DNA from: Paenibacillus baekrokdamisoli
GTDB taxonomy: Bacteria > Bacillota > Bacilli > Paenibacillales > Paenibacillaceae
Direction of reading: 5' to 3'
DNA length: 64,000 nucleotides
NCBI RefSeq assembly: GCF_003945345.1
Contig: NZ_AP019308.1
Coordinates: forward strand, 1-64,000
The position numbers were made by a program, and so were the translations under genes. Within the stretch, counting starts at the first letter, position 1. Every line of letters starts with the position of its first letter. The notes under the pieces were generated by a model. The model saw only the letters and a program-made list of their open reading frames with translations. It had not been told where the DNA came from and did not search any database. Positions 53,062 through 61,302 of this stretch are shown here, in pieces.

Positions 53062-54153
53062 ATGCTATCAAAGAAAAAAAAGTCCTCCGCTGCCGCGGAC
53101 AAAGGGTATGCTTCCGGATATGAGAAAGGTCTGCGGGACGGCGCCTGTGAGTCGCTGGTGCGTCTTATAGAGCCGGTTATTTCCCTTACTCGAAATGTAA
53201 GTATCCTTTATATACCACAGGGCTTCGAAGCTATCGATCAAGGGATTATTGAGGCGCTTCGTCAATTAGTCCGCGAGGTGCATGTGTCAGATTCGAAGCA
53301 CATGGCCGAGCAAGCCTCATTAATAAGACCGGATTGGATGCTTGTACTTAATGGGCTGCATGTGTTCCCAGAGGATCATCTCGGGCAGGTGGATGCCGTT
53401 CGAGCGCTCGGCATAAGAACGGCAATTTGGTTTGCTGATGATCCATACGTTTCGGAAGAAACCGTAAGTATTGCCCCGCATTATGATGTCGTGCTCACAC
53501 ATGAGTTGAGCACGGTTGAGTTATATCGTGAACGGGGCTGCCAGGCTGTTCATTACATGCCGCTTGCTGTCCATTCTAAATGGTTTAAGCCAATGAGAAC
53601 GGAAGAGAAGTATCGGAGTGATATCTGCTTCATAGGTCAGGGCTTCTGGAATCGTGTAGAGTTATTCGATTTACTCGCGCCTTACTTAGCTGGTAAGCGA
53701 GTGTTCATTGCAGGCGGGCTTTGGGATCGGCTGTCAAATTACACTTTGCTTAAACCCTATATCCGGATGGGCTGGCTGCCTGTCGAGGAATCGATTCGTT
53801 ATTATAACGGAGCGAAAATTGTCATCAACCTCCATCGAACGACACTAGCTGGCAGCGATAATAAGAACACCCATAACCTGCCAGGCCGCTCCATCAATCC
53901 TCGGACTTTTGAAATTTCGGCCTGCGGTACGCTGCAGTTAACTGATGTGCGTGAGGATTTGTCTCTCTACTATCAATCTGGCAAGGAGCTTGAAACCTTT
54001 TCTTCAGCGGAGGAACTTCGAGCCAAGATTGACTATTATTTGGGTCATGAGGAAGAGCGAAGACAAATTGCGCTGCGCGGATTGCGCAGAACACGAAGGG
54101 AACACACCTTTATTACGAGGATTCAGCAGCTTGCTGATGAACTGCAATGGTAA
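53062..54153 (+). CDS. CgeB-like glycosyltransferase with basic tail and GxxxG helix
   Basis: Start at ATG 53062 with GCAGGGG upstream; GTG 53053 is an alternative. 363 residues. After MLSKKKKSSAAA comes DKGYASGYEKGLRDGACES, that is AxxxGxxxGxxxGxxxG. The N-terminal Rossmann half contains IRPDWMLVLNGLHVFP and RTAIWFADDPYVSEET. The C-terminal half has SDICFIGQGFWNRVELF, VINLHRTT and SINPRTFEISACGTLQLTDV, the CgeB/DUF3880-plus-GT pattern. CgeB proteins act in maturation of the outermost spore layer in B. subtilis. A tandem paralogue follows. Donor and acceptor unknown. Confidence 0.87.
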   Translation: MLSKKKKSSAAADKGYASGYEKGLRDGACESLVRLIEPVISLTRNVSILYIPQGFEAIDQGIIEALRQLVREVHVSDSKHMAEQASLIRPDWMLVLNGLHVFPEDHLGQVDAVRALGIRTAIWFADDPYVSEETVSIAPHYDVVLTHELSTVELYRERGCQAVHYMPLAVHSKWFKPMRTEEKYRSDICFIGQGFWNRVELFDLLAPYLAGKRVFIAGGLWDRLSNYTLLKPYIRMGWLPVEESIRYYNGAKIVINLHRTTLAGSDNKNTHNLPGRSINPRTFEISACGTLQLTDVREDLSLYYQSGKELETFSSAEELRAKIDYYLGHEEERRQIALRGLRRTRREHTFITRIQQLADELQW

Positions 54154-54194
54154 GACGATTGAATACAAATAAGCGCAAGAAAGGAATGAGGCTG

Positions 54195-55352
54195 ATGAAA
54201 GCTTCTTTACGAAAACGTCGACGTATTCAACCGGTTCAAAGGCGTTATCGAGCAGTACAGGGAATCACCCGCGGGAGGGCGGATGGCTTTCGGTTGGGGT
54301 GGGAGCATGGCCATTGGTATGGTCAATGCGAATCGATCCTCAAGCCCTTACTGGCGAAGCAAGAGCAAATGCAGGGTGTCAGGCCCATTCATGTGCTCTT
54401 CGTTGCTACTGGCAAAGGTTTTCCCTATTCCCCGATCGATAACGCCATCTCCTCAACCCTGCGAGGGCTTGTCGCTCAACTGACCATTACGGATGCGGCG
54501 CAGCCCGTAGCGGATATCGCGTTACGGATTAGACCGGATCTTGTCCTTGTCCTTGATGGTCTTCTGTTCAATGTTGATCAAATCGATCTCATTCGGCAAA
54601 ATGGCATCCGTACCGCAATCTGGTTCACGGATGACCCGTACTATACAGATATTACCTCTGGAATTGCGCTGCATTATGATGATGTGTTCACGCTTGAGCT
54701 CACCTGTGTGGAGTTTTATCGTAATCGAGGCTGCAATCGGGTCTACTATTTGCCGCTAGGAGCATTCCCCACCGAGTTTAGGCCCCGTAATCCAGCTCGT
54801 ACAATGCGCCATGAGATTTGTTTCATTGGCTCCGCTTATTTGAATCGGCTCGTTTTCTTCGATGAGGTTACCGCTTATCTGGCAACAAAAGATACGCATA
54901 TATCCGGTATTTGGTGGGAGCGTCTGCGTGATTTTCGTCTAATGGAAAGTAAGATCGAGGTTGGCCGCTGGATGGAACCGCGAGAAACGGCTGACATGTA
55001 TAATGGGGCCAAAATTACCATTAACATGCACCGGGCACATGATGATGAGACCTTTAATAGTAACAGCGCGGGTATAACGGCAGCTTCACCGAATCCCCGT
55101 ACGTTCGAAATCTCAGCCTGTGCGACGCTTCAGTTGACCGATATAAGAAGTGATTTGGCATCCTTCTATACGCCAGGAGTGGAAATTGAAACTTATGCAT
55201 CTCCTCAAGAAATGGTGGAGAAAATTAAATACTATTTGACACATGAGGATGAACGACGGGCAATTGCACTGCGGGGCTTGGCACGGACGATGCGTGAGCA
55301 CACTTATGCCAGACGACTCGATTTGATGCTCTCTATACTATATCCGATTTAG
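54195..55352 (+). CDS. Second CgeB-like glycosyltransferase with basic tail and GxxxG helix
   Basis: Start chosen at ATG 54195 with AAGGA at 54181-54185; ATG 54147 (overlapping the previous stop) and 54186 are alternatives. 385 residues. The tail (KASLRKRRRIQPVQRRYR) is followed by GRADGFRLGWEHGHWYGQCE, with glycine every fourth residue. The domain order equals the preceding gene: RPDLVLVLDGLLFNVDQI, RTAIWFTDDPYYTDIT, HEICFIGSAYLNRLVFF, SPNPRTFEISACATLQLTDI. These are tandem paralogues, clearly diverged. Probably sequential sugar additions on the same glycan or protein. Confidence 0.87.
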   Translation: MKASLRKRRRIQPVQRRYRAVQGITRGRADGFRLGWEHGHWYGQCESILKPLLAKQEQMQGVRPIHVLFVATGKGFPYSPIDNAISSTLRGLVAQLTITDAAQPVADIALRIRPDLVLVLDGLLFNVDQIDLIRQNGIRTAIWFTDDPYYTDITSGIALHYDDVFTLELTCVEFYRNRGCNRVYYLPLGAFPTEFRPRNPARTMRHEICFIGSAYLNRLVFFDEVTAYLATKDTHISGIWWERLRDFRLMESKIEVGRWMEPRETADMYNGAKITINMHRAHDDETFNSNSAGITAASPNPRTFEISACATLQLTDIRSDLASFYTPGVEIETYASPQEMVEKIKYYLTHEDERRAIALRGLARTMREHTYARRLDLMLSILYPI

Positions 55353-55463
55353 TAGACAGAATCAGTGCACTGTTAAACGTGGATTCGATTTCTACGAATT
55401 TTTGTGCACTTGTGAAGGGTTCATCTGTCGTGCCGATTCATCGGCCCTCGCAATATAGTAAAG

Positions 55464-55565
55464 GAAGTAGTTTTGCTCCGCAAAACTTAGCGTATGCTTT
55501 CGAAGTAGTTTTGCTCCGCAAAACTTAGCCTATGCTTTCGAAGTAGTTTTGCTCCGCAAAACTTG
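55464..55565. repeat. 38-base tandem repeat, 2.7 copies, each with a hairpin
   Basis: Units begin at 55464, 55502 and 55540 with GAAGTAGTTTTGCTCCGCAA. Each contains AGTTTTGC-TCC-GCAAAACT, a perfect 8-base inverted repeat, followed by TAGC[GC]TATGCTTTC. Three adjacent hairpins sit directly before the ribosome binding site of the GT4 gene. Confidence 0.9.
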
Positions 55566-55566
55566 T

Positions 55567-55602
55567 AGGAGGTGAAAGCCTGCTCATTGTAAAATGAGCA
55601 TG
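55567..55602 (+). promoter_or_regulatory. Ribosome site separated from start by a GUAA-capped hairpin
   Basis: AGGAGGTG (55567-55574) is 20 bases from ATG 55594, too far for normal initiation. TGCTCATT (55581-55588) pairs perfectly with AATGAGCA (55593-55600) around a GTAA loop, a GNRA-type tetraloop. If folded, it would bring the ribosome site close to ATG 55600 while burying ATG 55594. Confidence 0.5.
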
Positions 55603-57153
55603 GCGAGCTGCTTGAACCAGATAAAGCCTAAAATGTTAGTCTTCTCGCATATATGCAGCCCGCGGTATGTTACTGGCGCTGAGAAGCTTCTGCTATTCAT
55701 GATCCGCGAACTGCTGCCTTTCTTTTCCTGCACGCTTGTCGTTCCGACTGAAGGTCTGATTGCGGAGCAAGCTAGATTACTTGGTATTGTCGTTATTGTT
55801 CAGAATATTCCTCTTATTGTTCCACTCTATCTTGCACTTCCTCATATGAGCAATGAAATGGATGAGAGTATGCGCAGCCCAGAATGGAAGGCGCTCCTTC
55901 TGCTCATCCACCATGAAGGTCCGAATGTCATCCTCACCAACACTTGCGTTCATCCCTTACCTGCAATAGCTGCCAAGTCACTTGGCATCCCTGTTATCTG
56001 GACGGTGATGGAGGCTATTCGCGAGACTCCGCATACAGCGATGTCGGTCGCAATCTTTGAGCGTTATTCCGATTTCATAATCGGGATCTCGGAGACGGTA
56101 CTGCTTCCGTTTAGGACGGCAACTTTACTTCCGAAGACTACCTTGATTCCTCCCTCATGGGATCATGCACAGCTGAACGCTGACACCTGGCCAGAACAGC
56201 GGCAAATACGGAGGAATCAGCTTGGTATTTCGGACGGGCACAAGCTCGTTGGTTATATTTCCTCGGCGATATTTGAAGCCAAGGGCCTTGAGCATTTTAT
56301 GATGATGGCGCTGTCTGTGGCGGAACAATTTCCTCAAGCGATGTTTCTCATTGTAGGTAATCCGGTGGATAACGATTATTTTGAGAGATGCTTGGATCAT
56401 GCGCGCAATCAGCAGATGATGGATCGCTTCCGGTGGATTCGATTCGAGGAGCACGTGGAGACTCTCTATCCAGCCATGGATATTCTGGTCGTTCCTAGCG
56501 TAACCATTGAAGGCTTCGGCATGACTGCACTCGAAGGAATGGTGTTCGGTAAGCCGGTTGTCGTGTATGGGTCTGGTGGTTTATCCGAAATCGGTAGAGC
56601 AACAGGTAATGAAGCTTTCATCGCTAAAACCGGTGATGTGGATGGGCTATTCACTAGAGTAAGCAGCTTACTAGGCGATGATAGGAAGCTGAACGACGTT
56701 GGTACCCATAATGGGAAAATATCGATCTCTACATTCGGGATAGCGGTTTATCGCGACAAACTGCGTAAGTTTGTAGATGCCTTGCGGGTTCAACAATATC
56801 CTTCGTTTCATCTTGTTCGAGGCAATACACCCCTTGTGTATCTGTACGAGGCGGGAGAACTTCGCCCTTTTGTCACAGAAAGAGCGTTTCTGCTTGGAGG
56901 TTATCAGTTTGAGGATGTGCATCAAGTTCCTGATGAGTTAATTGATGGTCTGCCGCATGGTGCCCCGATTGGCGAGCCGCCAGTGCAGCGAATGACCAGA
57001 AGAAAACGAAGGGGAACCCAGAAAGGAACGCGGTTTCGCCTTAAGAAAGCTATGAAAAAGCGAAGTAAATCTCATCGCGGTGGAATCCGAAGAATACAAC
57101 CAAAACGCAGCCGCCGCAGAAGAAAGACGAGTCGTAAGAGAAGAGGACGCTAG
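55594..57153 (+). CDS. GT4 glycosyltransferase with C-terminal ENG-type repeat and Lys/Arg-rich tail
   Basis: 519 residues from ATG 55594, or 517 from ATG 55600 (see the hairpin entry). The GT-B fold is of the GT4 type: N-domain VFSHICSPRYVTGAEKLLLF, C-domain LVGYISSAIFEAKGLEHFM, and the donor-binding VPSVTIEGFGMTALEGMVFG with the EX7E pattern near 305-320. Residues about 405-460 form a small beta repeat (LVYLYEAGELRPFVTERAF) like those in the GT2 at 46380. The last 55 residues are extremely basic (KRSRRRRKTSRKRRGR), so here the basic tail is at the C-terminus. Cytoplasmic transferase of the cluster. Confidence 0.87.
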   Translation: MSMASCLNQIKPKMLVFSHICSPRYVTGAEKLLLFMIRELLPFFSCTLVVPTEGLIAEQARLLGIVVIVQNIPLIVPLYLALPHMSNEMDESMRSPEWKALLLLIHHEGPNVILTNTCVHPLPAIAAKSLGIPVIWTVMEAIRETPHTAMSVAIFERYSDFIIGISETVLLPFRTATLLPKTTLIPPSWDHAQLNADTWPEQRQIRRNQLGISDGHKLVGYISSAIFEAKGLEHFMMMALSVAEQFPQAMFLIVGNPVDNDYFERCLDHARNQQMMDRFRWIRFEEHVETLYPAMDILVVPSVTIEGFGMTALEGMVFGKPVVVYGSGGLSEIGRATGNEAFIAKTGDVDGLFTRVSSLLGDDRKLNDVGTHNGKISISTFGIAVYRDKLRKFVDALRVQQYPSFHLVRGNTPLVYLYEAGELRPFVTERAFLLGGYQFEDVHQVPDELIDGLPHGAPIGEPPVQRMTRRKRRGTQKGTRFRLKKAMKKRSKSHRGGIRRIQPKRSRRRRKTSRKRRGR

Positions 57154-57212
57154 CTAGTCAAGGTAAGAGCAGAAAATGATATTCCTTATTGAGCAGGCAG
57201 GAGGAAGCTATC

Positions 57213-58310
57213 ATGCGCGTGGTAACGATCTTGGGCACGCGCCCAGAAATCATTCGTCTTAGTCTTATCATTCAGAAGCTGGATGCGCTAGCCACAGAGC
57301 ATGTGCTCGTGCATACAGGACAGAATTTCTCCCATTCGCTTAGTGATATTTTCTTCCAAGAGCTTGCCTTGCGGCAGCCAGACTATCTGCTTAGTGGAGC
57401 CAAACAAACGCTGGGCAGCCAGCTCTCCCTCATGTTTGGCGAAGTCGAGCGTATATTAACGTTCCATAAGCCGGATGTTGTTCTGCTGCTTGGTGACACG
57501 AATAGTGCCTTATGTGCGATTCTTGCAGAGCGGATGGGTATTCCGGTGGTGCATATGGAAGCGGGCAATCGCTGCTACGATTTGACAGTGCCGGAGGAGA
57601 AGAATAGGCGGATCATCGATGCGGTTTCCTCTATTAATATGCCTTATACATCGTATAGCAAAAATAATCTGCTTCGCGAAGGTTTCCCTAGCAACCGTAT
57701 CGTACTTACCGGTAATCCGATCTACGAGGTGATTACCCATTACAAGTCTCAAATTGATGCCAGCGACATTCTTGATCGACTTCGTCTTGAAGCCGGTCGT
57801 TATATGATCGTTACCGCACATCGAGCAGAGAATGTTGATAATCCAGAACGGTTAACCGGCATTTTGGAGGGGTTAAACCGACTCGCGAGGCGATTTGACC
57901 TTCGACTTCTATGCAGCATTCACCCACGAACACGCTCACGAATTGAGAGTGGCGGCGAGAAGATTGAACTGGACGATAGAGTTGAATTACATGAACCTTT
58001 CGGCTTCTTCGATTTTGTCAGGCTGGAGCAGCATGCAGCTTGTGCAATAACAGACAGTGGAACAGTGCAAGAGGAATGCTGTTTGTTCGGTGTTCCGACC
58101 GTAACGATCCGCCAGACGACGGAGCGCCCGGAGACCATTGATTGCGGGAGTAACGTAGTATGCGGACTTAAGGCACATCGGATCGAAGAAGCGGCTGCTG
58201 TCATGATGGTGCTCCCTGCAAAGTGGGTGTGTCCAGAGGGCTACATGAATACGGATGTGTCAGATAAAGTGGTCAAATATGTGCTTGGAGGGAAATGGGA
58301 TGTTTACTAA
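57213..58310 (+). CDS. Non-hydrolysing UDP-GlcNAc 2-epimerase family (WecB/MnaA/WbjD)
   Basis: Start at ATG 57213 with CAGGAGGA upstream, 365 residues. Motifs: VVTILGTRPEIIRLSLII at the N-terminus, VLVHTGQNFSHSLSDIFF, LLGDTNSALCAI, HMEAGNRCYDLTVPEEKNRR, and TDSGTVQEECCLFGVPTVTI. The enzyme epimerises C2 of UDP-N-acetylhexosamines. Because a 4,6-dehydratase-like and an RmlD-like gene follow with overlaps, it may be the C2-epimerase of a UDP-L-QuiNAc or L-FucNAc type pathway (WbvD/CapG role) and not a general MnaA. The genes are translationally coupled. Confidence 0.88.
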   Translation: MRVVTILGTRPEIIRLSLIIQKLDALATEHVLVHTGQNFSHSLSDIFFQELALRQPDYLLSGAKQTLGSQLSLMFGEVERILTFHKPDVVLLLGDTNSALCAILAERMGIPVVHMEAGNRCYDLTVPEEKNRRIIDAVSSINMPYTSYSKNNLLREGFPSNRIVLTGNPIYEVITHYKSQIDASDILDRLRLEAGRYMIVTAHRAENVDNPERLTGILEGLNRLARRFDLRLLCSIHPRTRSRIESGGEKIELDDRVELHEPFGFFDFVRLEQHAACAITDSGTVQEECCLFGVPTVTIRQTTERPETIDCGSNVVCGLKAHRIEEAAAVMMVLPAKWVCPEGYMNTDVSDKVVKYVLGGKWDVY

Positions 58311-59283
58311 TCAGCGCATTCTAGTTACCGGAGGCACCGGTTCCTGGGGGTATGAACTGATCCGTCAGCTGCTGCCTTTGCAGCCCAAACAGATCATTGT
58401 ATACTCTCGCAATGAGTCAAGCCAGGTTGCGATGAACCGTATGTTTAAAAACCCGCTTTTGAGCTTTTGTATCGGGGATATCCGAGATAAGGAAGCGCTG
58501 ATGAGAGCTTGTGAACGCGTGGACTATGTGTTCCATCTAGCGGCGCTAAAGCATGTACCCGTATGCGAGGATCAGCCATATGAGGCGTTGAAGACGAATG
58601 TGATCGGTACGCAGAATGTGATCGAGGCTGCAATCGCCAATCATGTGAAACGTGTCATTTATATATCAACGGATAAAGCGGCGAACCCTTCTAACTTCTA
58701 CGGCATGACCAAAGCTATTGGGGAGAAGCTGATCGTCTATGCGAATCTCCTTCACTCGGAAACGACATTTATCTGTGTACGCGGAGGTAATGTGCTCGGT
58801 ACGAATGGAAGTGTCGTTCATCTGTTTATGAATCAGATTCGGATGAAGCAGCAGGTCAGCATTACCGATATGAGAATGACCCGATTCTTTCTCACTCTTG
58901 AGGAAGCGATTCAGCTGTTATTCAAAGCATCTGAGGAAAGTCTTGGCGGTGAGATCTTCGTCATGACGATGCCTACTTGTCGGATTGTCGATCTGGCTGA
59001 AGTGCTTATGGACGCGATGGGAATGAAGACAGCCTTGGTAGAAAGCGGGATCAGGCCCGGCGAGAAGATTCATGAAATTCTGTTAACGGATCATGAAAGC
59101 ATGACGACAATCGTATATGACAATGAATATCTAGTTATTTTACCCACGATTGATATTCCGGGACTTCGTCAGCACTACAGCATTTATCCAAAAGTTGATT
59201 TCGTGAGCTATAGCTCCAGTCAATCGCTATTGACCAAGGATGAAATTCACTCGATGCTCATCCGCGGAGGCTTCCTGCTATGA
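58300..59283 (+). CDS. CapD/WbvB-like UDP-sugar 4,6-dehydratase/epimerase
   Basis: ATG 58300 with GGAGGG, overlapping the previous gene by 11 bases, 327 residues. The Rossmann motif is VTGGTGSWGYELIRQLLPL, then FCIGDIRDKEAL, VFHLAALKHVPVCEDQPYEA and YISTDKAANPSNFYGMTKAI, which is characteristic of CapD/FlaA1-type NAD-dependent UDP-GlcNAc dehydratases of the soluble type. It should convert UDP-GlcNAc to a UDP-4-keto-6-deoxy sugar with possible C5 (and C3) epimerisation. It is the middle gene of a three-gene activated-sugar set. Confidence 0.87.
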   Translation: MFTNQRILVTGGTGSWGYELIRQLLPLQPKQIIVYSRNESSQVAMNRMFKNPLLSFCIGDIRDKEALMRACERVDYVFHLAALKHVPVCEDQPYEALKTNVIGTQNVIEAAIANHVKRVIYISTDKAANPSNFYGMTKAIGEKLIVYANLLHSETTFICVRGGNVLGTNGSVVHLFMNQIRMKQQVSITDMRMTRFFLTLEEAIQLLFKASEESLGGEIFVMTMPTCRIVDLAEVLMDAMGMKTALVESGIRPGEKIHEILLTDHESMTTIVYDNEYLVILPTIDIPGLRQHYSIYPKVDFVSYSSSQSLLTKDEIHSMLIRGGFLL

Positions 59284-60110
59284 AGCTGTTGATCATTGGT
59301 GGAAGCGGAATGGCAGGTCATGTGCTGGTTCGGTACTTTCAATCTGAACCAGGCTGCACAGTCCATTACACAACACGGTCGATTGATGATTCCATGGGTC
59401 ACAGGCTTGAAGTGACGGATGGTGAAGCCGTCGGTAGGCTTGTTCATGAATTAATGCCAGATGTCATTATTAATGCAGTTGGCTTGCTTAACCAAGATGC
59501 AGAGGAACACCCTCTTCTAGCATACCAAGTGAATGGCCTGCTGCCTCATTGGCTGCGGCATCTGGCTGACACGATTGATGCGCGCTTGATTCATATTAGC
59601 TCCGACTGTGTGTTCGACGGAGCTAGAGGACGCTATACCGAGGCAGATACGCCAGATGGAAGAAGCGTTTATGCTCGTTCGAAGGCGTTAGGGGAGATTA
59701 TTGATAAGCGCCATCTGACGATTCGCACGTCAATCATTGGACCGGAAATCCGGAGCCATGGTATCGGTTTACTGCATTGGTTCCTTCATCAGGATGGACC
59801 GATTAGCGGCTACAGCCGCGTCTTGTGGAACGGGGTCACGACATTGGAACTGGCGAAAGCGATTACCTATGCCATTGCCAAGCCAGAGGTCTGGGGAATC
59901 ATCCATCTCACAGCTGGGGAGACCATAACGAAGCTGGAGCTGTTGAGCCTGTTCCGCGATATCTTCAAACGGGACATGGTATCCATTACCCCTAATGATC
60001 ATATTCATATCGATCGCTCGCTTCAATGTGCGCGCCTAGACTGGCAGTATGAGGCTCCAAGATACAGAGTCATGCTGGAGGAATTGGCGCAATGGATGAA
60101 GGAAACTTGA
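59280..60110 (+). CDS. RmlD-like 4-keto-sugar reductase (WbvR-type candidate)
   Basis: 276 residues, start overlapping by four bases. LLIIGGSGMAGHVLVRYFQ is the NAD(P) site, PDVIINAVGLLNQDAEEHPL and HISSDCVFDGARGRYTE follow, and YARSKALGEI holds the catalytic tyrosine and lysine. It reduces the 4-keto group of a deoxysugar nucleotide. It lacks the C-terminal cupin of CapF, so the WbvB-WbvR-WbvD route to UDP-N-acetyl-L-quinovosamine fits better than the CapE-CapF-CapG route to L-FucNAc. This is an inference from gene order and length. Confidence 0.87.
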   Translation: MKLLIIGGSGMAGHVLVRYFQSEPGCTVHYTTRSIDDSMGHRLEVTDGEAVGRLVHELMPDVIINAVGLLNQDAEEHPLLAYQVNGLLPHWLRHLADTIDARLIHISSDCVFDGARGRYTEADTPDGRSVYARSKALGEIIDKRHLTIRTSIIGPEIRSHGIGLLHWFLHQDGPISGYSRVLWNGVTTLELAKAITYAIAKPEVWGIIHLTAGETITKLELLSLFRDIFKRDMVSITPNDHIHIDRSLQCARLDWQYEAPRYRVMLEELAQWMKET

Positions 60111-61042
60111 GCCGCCCGCGCCTCGTTATTACGGGTGCTGGCGGCTTTAGCGGCGAGCATGCTTGCCGCTATTTCAGCGCCAAGGGTTGGGAGGTGACCG
60201 CAGTGCTGAGGCGGCAAACTGCGGGACTTTTACCGGAGTGGCTGCAGCATGTGGCTGCTGTAACCTACTGTGATTTTTCCTCGCGTGAGGAAACGGAGGC
60301 ATGTATTCAGCACGCTCAGCCCGAATATGTACTGCATCTGGCTGGAATGAATGCGGTAGACAGCTCTTGGCGTGATCCGATAACAGCACTGCAAAGCAAT
60401 GTAATGGGAACGGTACATCTTATGGAAGCCGTAAGACAAGCGGGCCTTCCTTGCAGAGTTCTGGTTGTCGGCTCGATGCTGAGATTCAAGCTGCCTTTGG
60501 TAGGCGAGGATGGCATACCGCCTCATCCCTATAGTCTCAGCAAGACGATGCAGGTCCTGACTGTCCAGAGCTGGGCTTCGCTTTATGGCCTAGATGTTAT
60601 GGCTGCGGAGCCGGCAAATTTGATTGGACCTGGACGATCGACAGGGCTCTGTGCCCTGATGGCCCGATATACTGCGGAGTCGGAGCACTGCTCTGCGAAT
60701 GGCATGCAGCTGCCAAGGCCATTCCGACTTTCCTCCCGCACGGAACAGCGTGATCTTCTCGATGTTAGAGATGCAGTACGTGCTTATGAGCTGCTGCTGA
60801 TGATGGGAGAACGCGGGCAAGTCTATCCCGTTACATCTGGTACGATGCGATCACTCGGTGAGCTTGTCGACCTGTTCGATTTAATCGGAAAGCAGCCCTT
60901 GCACTGGGAGATCGGCCAGTCGCAGGCGTTATCTCCGATACCTGAAGAGCCTGAAGCCATCCGTAAGCTTGGCTGGTTGCCGCAGCTAACACTTGAACAG
61001 TCGCTGCGCGATGCACTGAATGAAGCAAGGCGCAATTATTAA
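60092..61042 (+). CDS. NAD(P)-dependent sugar epimerase/dehydratase (extended SDR)
   Basis: 316 residues, ATG 60092 behind GGAGG, overlapping the preceding gene by 19 bases. The Rossmann motif is VITGAGGFSGEHACRYFSAK, then VLHLAGMNAVDSSWRDPITA and LVVGSMLRF with PYSLSKTMQVLTV as the Ser-Tyr-Lys triad. The C-terminal domain carries RDLLDVRDAVRAYELLLMMG. The pattern is near GDP-4-keto-6-deoxymannose reductases. It is probably another NDP-sugar step for the spore glycan; the exact substrate is unknown. Last gene of the block. Confidence 0.87.
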   Translation: MDEGNLSRPRLVITGAGGFSGEHACRYFSAKGWEVTAVLRRQTAGLLPEWLQHVAAVTYCDFSSREETEACIQHAQPEYVLHLAGMNAVDSSWRDPITALQSNVMGTVHLMEAVRQAGLPCRVLVVGSMLRFKLPLVGEDGIPPHPYSLSKTMQVLTVQSWASLYGLDVMAAEPANLIGPGRSTGLCALMARYTAESEHCSANGMQLPRPFRLSSRTEQRDLLDVRDAVRAYELLLMMGERGQVYPVTSGTMRSLGELVDLFDLIGKQPLHWEIGQSQALSPIPEEPEAIRKLGWLPQLTLEQSLRDALNEARRNY

Positions 61043-61237
61043 CATCTTTGCCTCAGCCGCTCAGCGCTTTACAGGTGGGATACTGGAATGGGAACAGTAC
61101 ATCATAAGGAAGCCACTGACCTCAAGGCATAGAAGGGATTCGAGGCTTGCGAGAAACGATGGCATTCCTACATGAATGCGTTTGGATTTCGTTCAAGTTC
61201 AAAGCTGAACGTGAATAAGAACAATTGTTAAAAAGGC

Positions 61238-61285
61238 AGCAGCAAAGAGGGCACTGGTCAACAGACGCGCCCTCTTTGCTGCTGT
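61238..61285. terminator. Bidirectional terminator between the convergent units
   Basis: AGCAGCAAAGAGGGC (61238-61252) pairs perfectly with GCCCTCTTTGCTGCT (61269-61283). It lies between the plus-strand SDR gene and the minus-strand GT2. The 260-base gap holds nothing else that I can support. Confidence 0.85.
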
Positions 61286-61302
61286 CCTTGTTCAATCTTT
61301 TA

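Noticed and set aside
55464..55565. CRISPR-like array
   Set aside because: The units are contiguous, with no unique spacers, and each is a simple hairpin; no cas genes are present.
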